From positions 4,572,136-4,635,440 of the forward strand of contig CM012954.1 in NCBI GenBank assembly GCA_000181795.3: a DNA stretch of 63,305 nt, given 5' to 3'. The stretch comes from Trichinella spiralis. Its lineage: Eukaryota > Nematoda > Enoplea > Trichinellida > Trichinellidae. The first letter of the stretch is position 1. Every line of letters starts with the position of its first letter. Positions 60,901 to 63,305 of this stretch are shown piece after piece. The notes beneath the pieces are model-generated. The model was given only the letters and a program-made list of their open reading frames with translations. It had not been told where the DNA came from and ran no database searches. Made by a program: the position numbers and the translations under genes.

Positions 60901-61260
60901 CTTGTGAACCCCACCCCCAATCCTAACGCCAAATACTCAGCCATCTATACCCGCGTTCTCTTTGTCCATCTCCTATTAATTGTTGTATACGCACAGACCA
61001 CTGATCCCACAATGCATTTATAGTGGTATTTGACCAGCCTCCCTATCGAACACTCATTCTCAATGATGTACCTTCTTTTCACTGCATCCATTACTTCCTA
61101 AAGGCGACATGCCCTCCCCAAAACCCTCCATTAGCAATTTAGGGTTCAAGCGCTGCCCACCATATTCCCATCGTGCAATCAGAATGGAATCCCCGCCCAT
61201 TCTCCTCTAGTAATTACCGAGTGTTGTGAACCCCACCCGCATTCCTTACGCCAAATGCTC
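57960..61260 (+). repeat. large C-rich minisatellite with ~321-bp higher-order repeat
   Basis: Degenerate monomers of about 55 bp resembling CATTCAGAGTGGTACACCCG, the inverse of the array at 5090-5836. From about 58600 on, longer units recur. The marker CGCCAAATACTCAGCC with CCCCACC before it starts near 59012, 59932, 60252, 60894 and 61217, giving spacings of 320, 642 and 323 bp outside the inserted element, i.e. a unit near 321 bp. Two alternating higher-order versions are present (58600-59010 resembles 60490-60890). Open frames through the array arise from the repeat. Confidence 0.9.
59279..59920. mobile_element. foldback / long inverted-repeat element inserted in the minisatellite
   Basis: The left arm (about 59279-59521) and right arm (about 59728-59920) are reverse complements: TTTTTCGCAGTAAAATTTCA at the left pairs with TGAAATTTTACTGCGAAAAA at the right, continuing through GACGCGCG and AACAACAGAATT. 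The arms are about 190-240 bp, with a ~205-bp centre. The left arm has extra copies of an internal ~24-bp unit (TTCTATTTGTCAAATTTTA), which explains the unequal arm lengths. No coding capacity, so non-autonomous. Around it the ~321-bp repeat lacks roughly 45 bp. Confidence 0.85.
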
Positions 61261-61324
61261 AGCCATCTATGCCATTGAAATGTTATTAGTAATGAAAAAT
61301 AACGAAATGTAAAGATAGATGATT

Positions 61325-62065
61325 GTCAAAGACTTATAAGTAGGTTATAATGCCATTCAGGCAAAGACGAATGCTGTATCCATTATCAATATTTCATTTG
61401 AGTGATATTCAATTAACTGCTGCCGTTCATGACGAGTGGTAGTGAAAGAAACTGCATCAAGGTACGTGCTTAATATTGTAGGATATTTCTGGTATTTTTT
61501 ATGAATGCATGTATATTGAAGAATTCAATCTTTTGTTGATTTTCATAAGAATAAAAGGGGAAAAACTTGTAAAAGAAAATTTTCTGTTATATTTAAAGTG
61601 TGACGTAGAACAGTTTCAAAGAATAGATAATCTTGTTTGTTATTCCATTTTTCAATCTGCACTTGCTTTTGGCATTGAATTTTATTCTGAACAGAACGGG
61701 TCGAATATCTCTAAGTCGGTTGCATTTTCTGTTGAGCAGCGCAGCAAAATGCTGTTTGTTATATAGATATTATTTTATTCTATTATTGCTTTATATTTTG
61801 AAAATTTAGCTTGTTATTGGCAGTGCGCAAATTATATATTTGTTATCTTAATTTTCTCAGATGCACAGTTACTGTGCTAATATTTTCATGAAAAGATTTC
61901 TGCGATGAGATCTATTTATGTAGGTCAGTTTTTAATTTTTAAATATCAAATTCCTATATGCGTAGGTGTTTTTTTAAATTAGTGTTTTTGTTTTGCCATT
62001 TTTTGTCGGATAGTTTATATTTTTACTGAATACTAAACGTTAAGGTCATTTCTGAATTTTCGAAA
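61325..62065 (+). repeat. module alpha, copy B
   Basis: Begins ~65 bp after the minisatellite. Aligns along its length with copy A, including the donor-like ATCAAGGTACGT and an open frame (about 61509-61766) whose product aligns with that of copy A: 48 of 74 columns identical by hand, with one in-frame codon gap. Confidence 0.75.
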
Positions 62066-62149
62066 GGTCTTCATTGGTTTGTCACTCAATCTGAATTGCT
62101 TCTTGAAATTAATACTTTTCTGCCTTCTTACAAGCCAGCATTTAATATA

Positions 62150-62570
62150 AAATGAGTATGCAGTTTATTTCTTGTATTTATATTATTTCTAGTATTTAAA
62201 ATACGTTTAGTTAGAAAAATAAATGTTTCCGCAATGAGAAATACCGTTTGTTTGTCCGGCTACAATTAAACTTTCTCTCAAACAAAGTGCATTATTTAAA
62301 TAAACAAAGCGTAATTAAAAATTGGCAGATTGCAGTTATTGCTTTTTCTCTTTTCATACAAGTCGATATGTAATATAAAATGAATTAAAAAGCATTTTAT
62401 TTCTTGTATTTATATTAATTGTAGTATTTGAAATAAGCTTAGTAATAAAGATGAAATTAATGTTTCTGCAATGAGAAGTGTTTTTGTGTTTCAACAATTT
62501 ATGGCTACAGTTAAGTTTTCTCTCAAACAACGTGCATTAGTTAAGTAAATGAAGCGCAATGAAAATTGTG
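62150..62570 (+). repeat. two tandem copies of a ~230-bp unit
   Basis: 62150-62335 and 62380-62570 share AATATAAAATGA, TTTATTTCTTGTATTTATAT, GTTTC.GCAATGAGAA, TTTTCTCTCAAACAA and GTGCATTA in the same order. No coding sense seen. Confidence 0.7.
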
Positions 62571-62721
62571 CAGTAGTGATGTTTATCAGTAGCAATGAAT
62601 AAAATAAAAATTTGCATGCGAGTTCATTTACTTTATTGATATACTGGAAATAATTTCAGCCTGACGCCTTCCGTGGATGGAAACAATGCGTTTTTAATGG
62701 AAAATTGATTGAAGACTAATA

Positions 62722-62928
62722 TCAAACGCTAAACAATTTATTTGCTATATTTTCAATATTAGTTTTAGAATAATTTCTGAAAAATAATTTTTCAATCAAC
62801 ATCGAGAGCATAAACATCAACGATGGGAAGACGGCGCATTTGGCAGTAAGTGCAAGTTTTTCTACTTTAATGTCTTCATCACTCAACAAATATTGCGCAT
62901 AATTTCTCATATACTCTCTATGAATCAA
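62722..62928 (-). other. isolated minus-strand open frame, doubtful exon
   Basis: A 68-codon frame with fairly protein-like composition (YMRNYAQYLLSDEDIKVEKL) and an acceptor-like TTCATAG at its upstream end. No partner exon was found and no family is recognised. It could be one exon of a gene leaving the window or chance. Confidence 0.2.
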
Positions 62929-63176
62929 TAATCAATATGAGGGAATAGGGGACTTAATCAACGTCAAATTTTCTTACAATTAAGTTCGATTAAATAACAC
63001 CTTGTTCACATTGTTTATCTATTATTAGATGGTCTTTCGAAATGGAATAACAATTTTCAGTAGCTAACACGCAAGTTCAACTAACTTAAACAAGCTTTTG
63101 CCAGAAAATTGCTCTCTTAAAATTAGCTTCATTTGAAGTATTTGGTTTTCTGATTTAAGAAAATTTTCAGTCTCAC

Positions 63177-63305
63177 GCAGGTGTGTTTTGTCTAAGTCAA
63201 TGTTTTTGTTATGGCATTTTTTGTCGGATAGTTTATATTTTTACTGAATTGTAAACGTTAAGGTCATTTCAGAATTTTCATGTAGTCTTCATTAGTAGAA
63301 TGTAC
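63177..63305 (+). repeat. partial copy of module alpha tail, runs off the window
   Basis: Almost identical to 56276-56402, with only a couple of differences in about 125 bp, far closer than copies A and B are to each other. Continues beyond the window edge. Confidence 0.9.

Overview
The window looks like part of a nematode nuclear genome. It is strongly A+T rich. Genes are cut by many short introns (about 43 to 70 bp) with TTTCAG-like acceptors, and the recognisable genes are animal genes (7B2, an R7-type RGS protein, tropomodulins, seipin, JKAMP, RBM25, DESI2, a stefin, RPL5). Gene style and spacing would suit a clade I (Dorylaimia) worm such as a Trichinella relative, but that is inference. 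All exon models were spliced by hand; each has GT..AG introns and a total length divisible by three, unless noted.

Layout. (1) 1-7100 holds no convincing gene. It contains a small minisatellite, two direct copies of a 0.98-kb block, and between them an unusual composite repeat (C-rich minisatellite plus two modules here called alpha and beta). (2) 7138-18420 is a 5.6-kb segment present twice in tandem, separated by a 10-N gap; each copy carries one short tropomodulin gene. A third, longer tropomodulin-like gene follows at 19309-22035. (3) 23179-24192 is an orphan 7TM receptor; 26006-27191 is a small secreted six-cysteine protein. (4) 27481-38580 holds DESI2 (-), an R7-family RGS gene (+), a type II membrane protein of unknown family (-) and the neuroendocrine chaperone 7B2 (+). 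(5) 38637-46464 is a minus-strand run, read as RBM25, then seipin, then JKAMP; the last two are only 161 bp apart and may be an operon. (6) 48340-54598 holds a stefin, a PPxY membrane protein, a possible neuropeptide precursor and RPL5. (7) 55640-63305 is a second, larger district of the same alpha/beta/minisatellite family, with higher-order ~321-bp repeats and an inserted foldback element.

How genes relate. Seipin (lipid droplet biogenesis) and JKAMP (ER quality control) both act in the ER membrane and are closely linked. 7B2 and the RGS protein are both expected in neurons (prohormone convertase 2 chaperone and G-protein brake). The tropomodulin trio is a local family expansion. The most unusual content is the alpha/beta/minisatellite family, which I cannot assign to any known element class.
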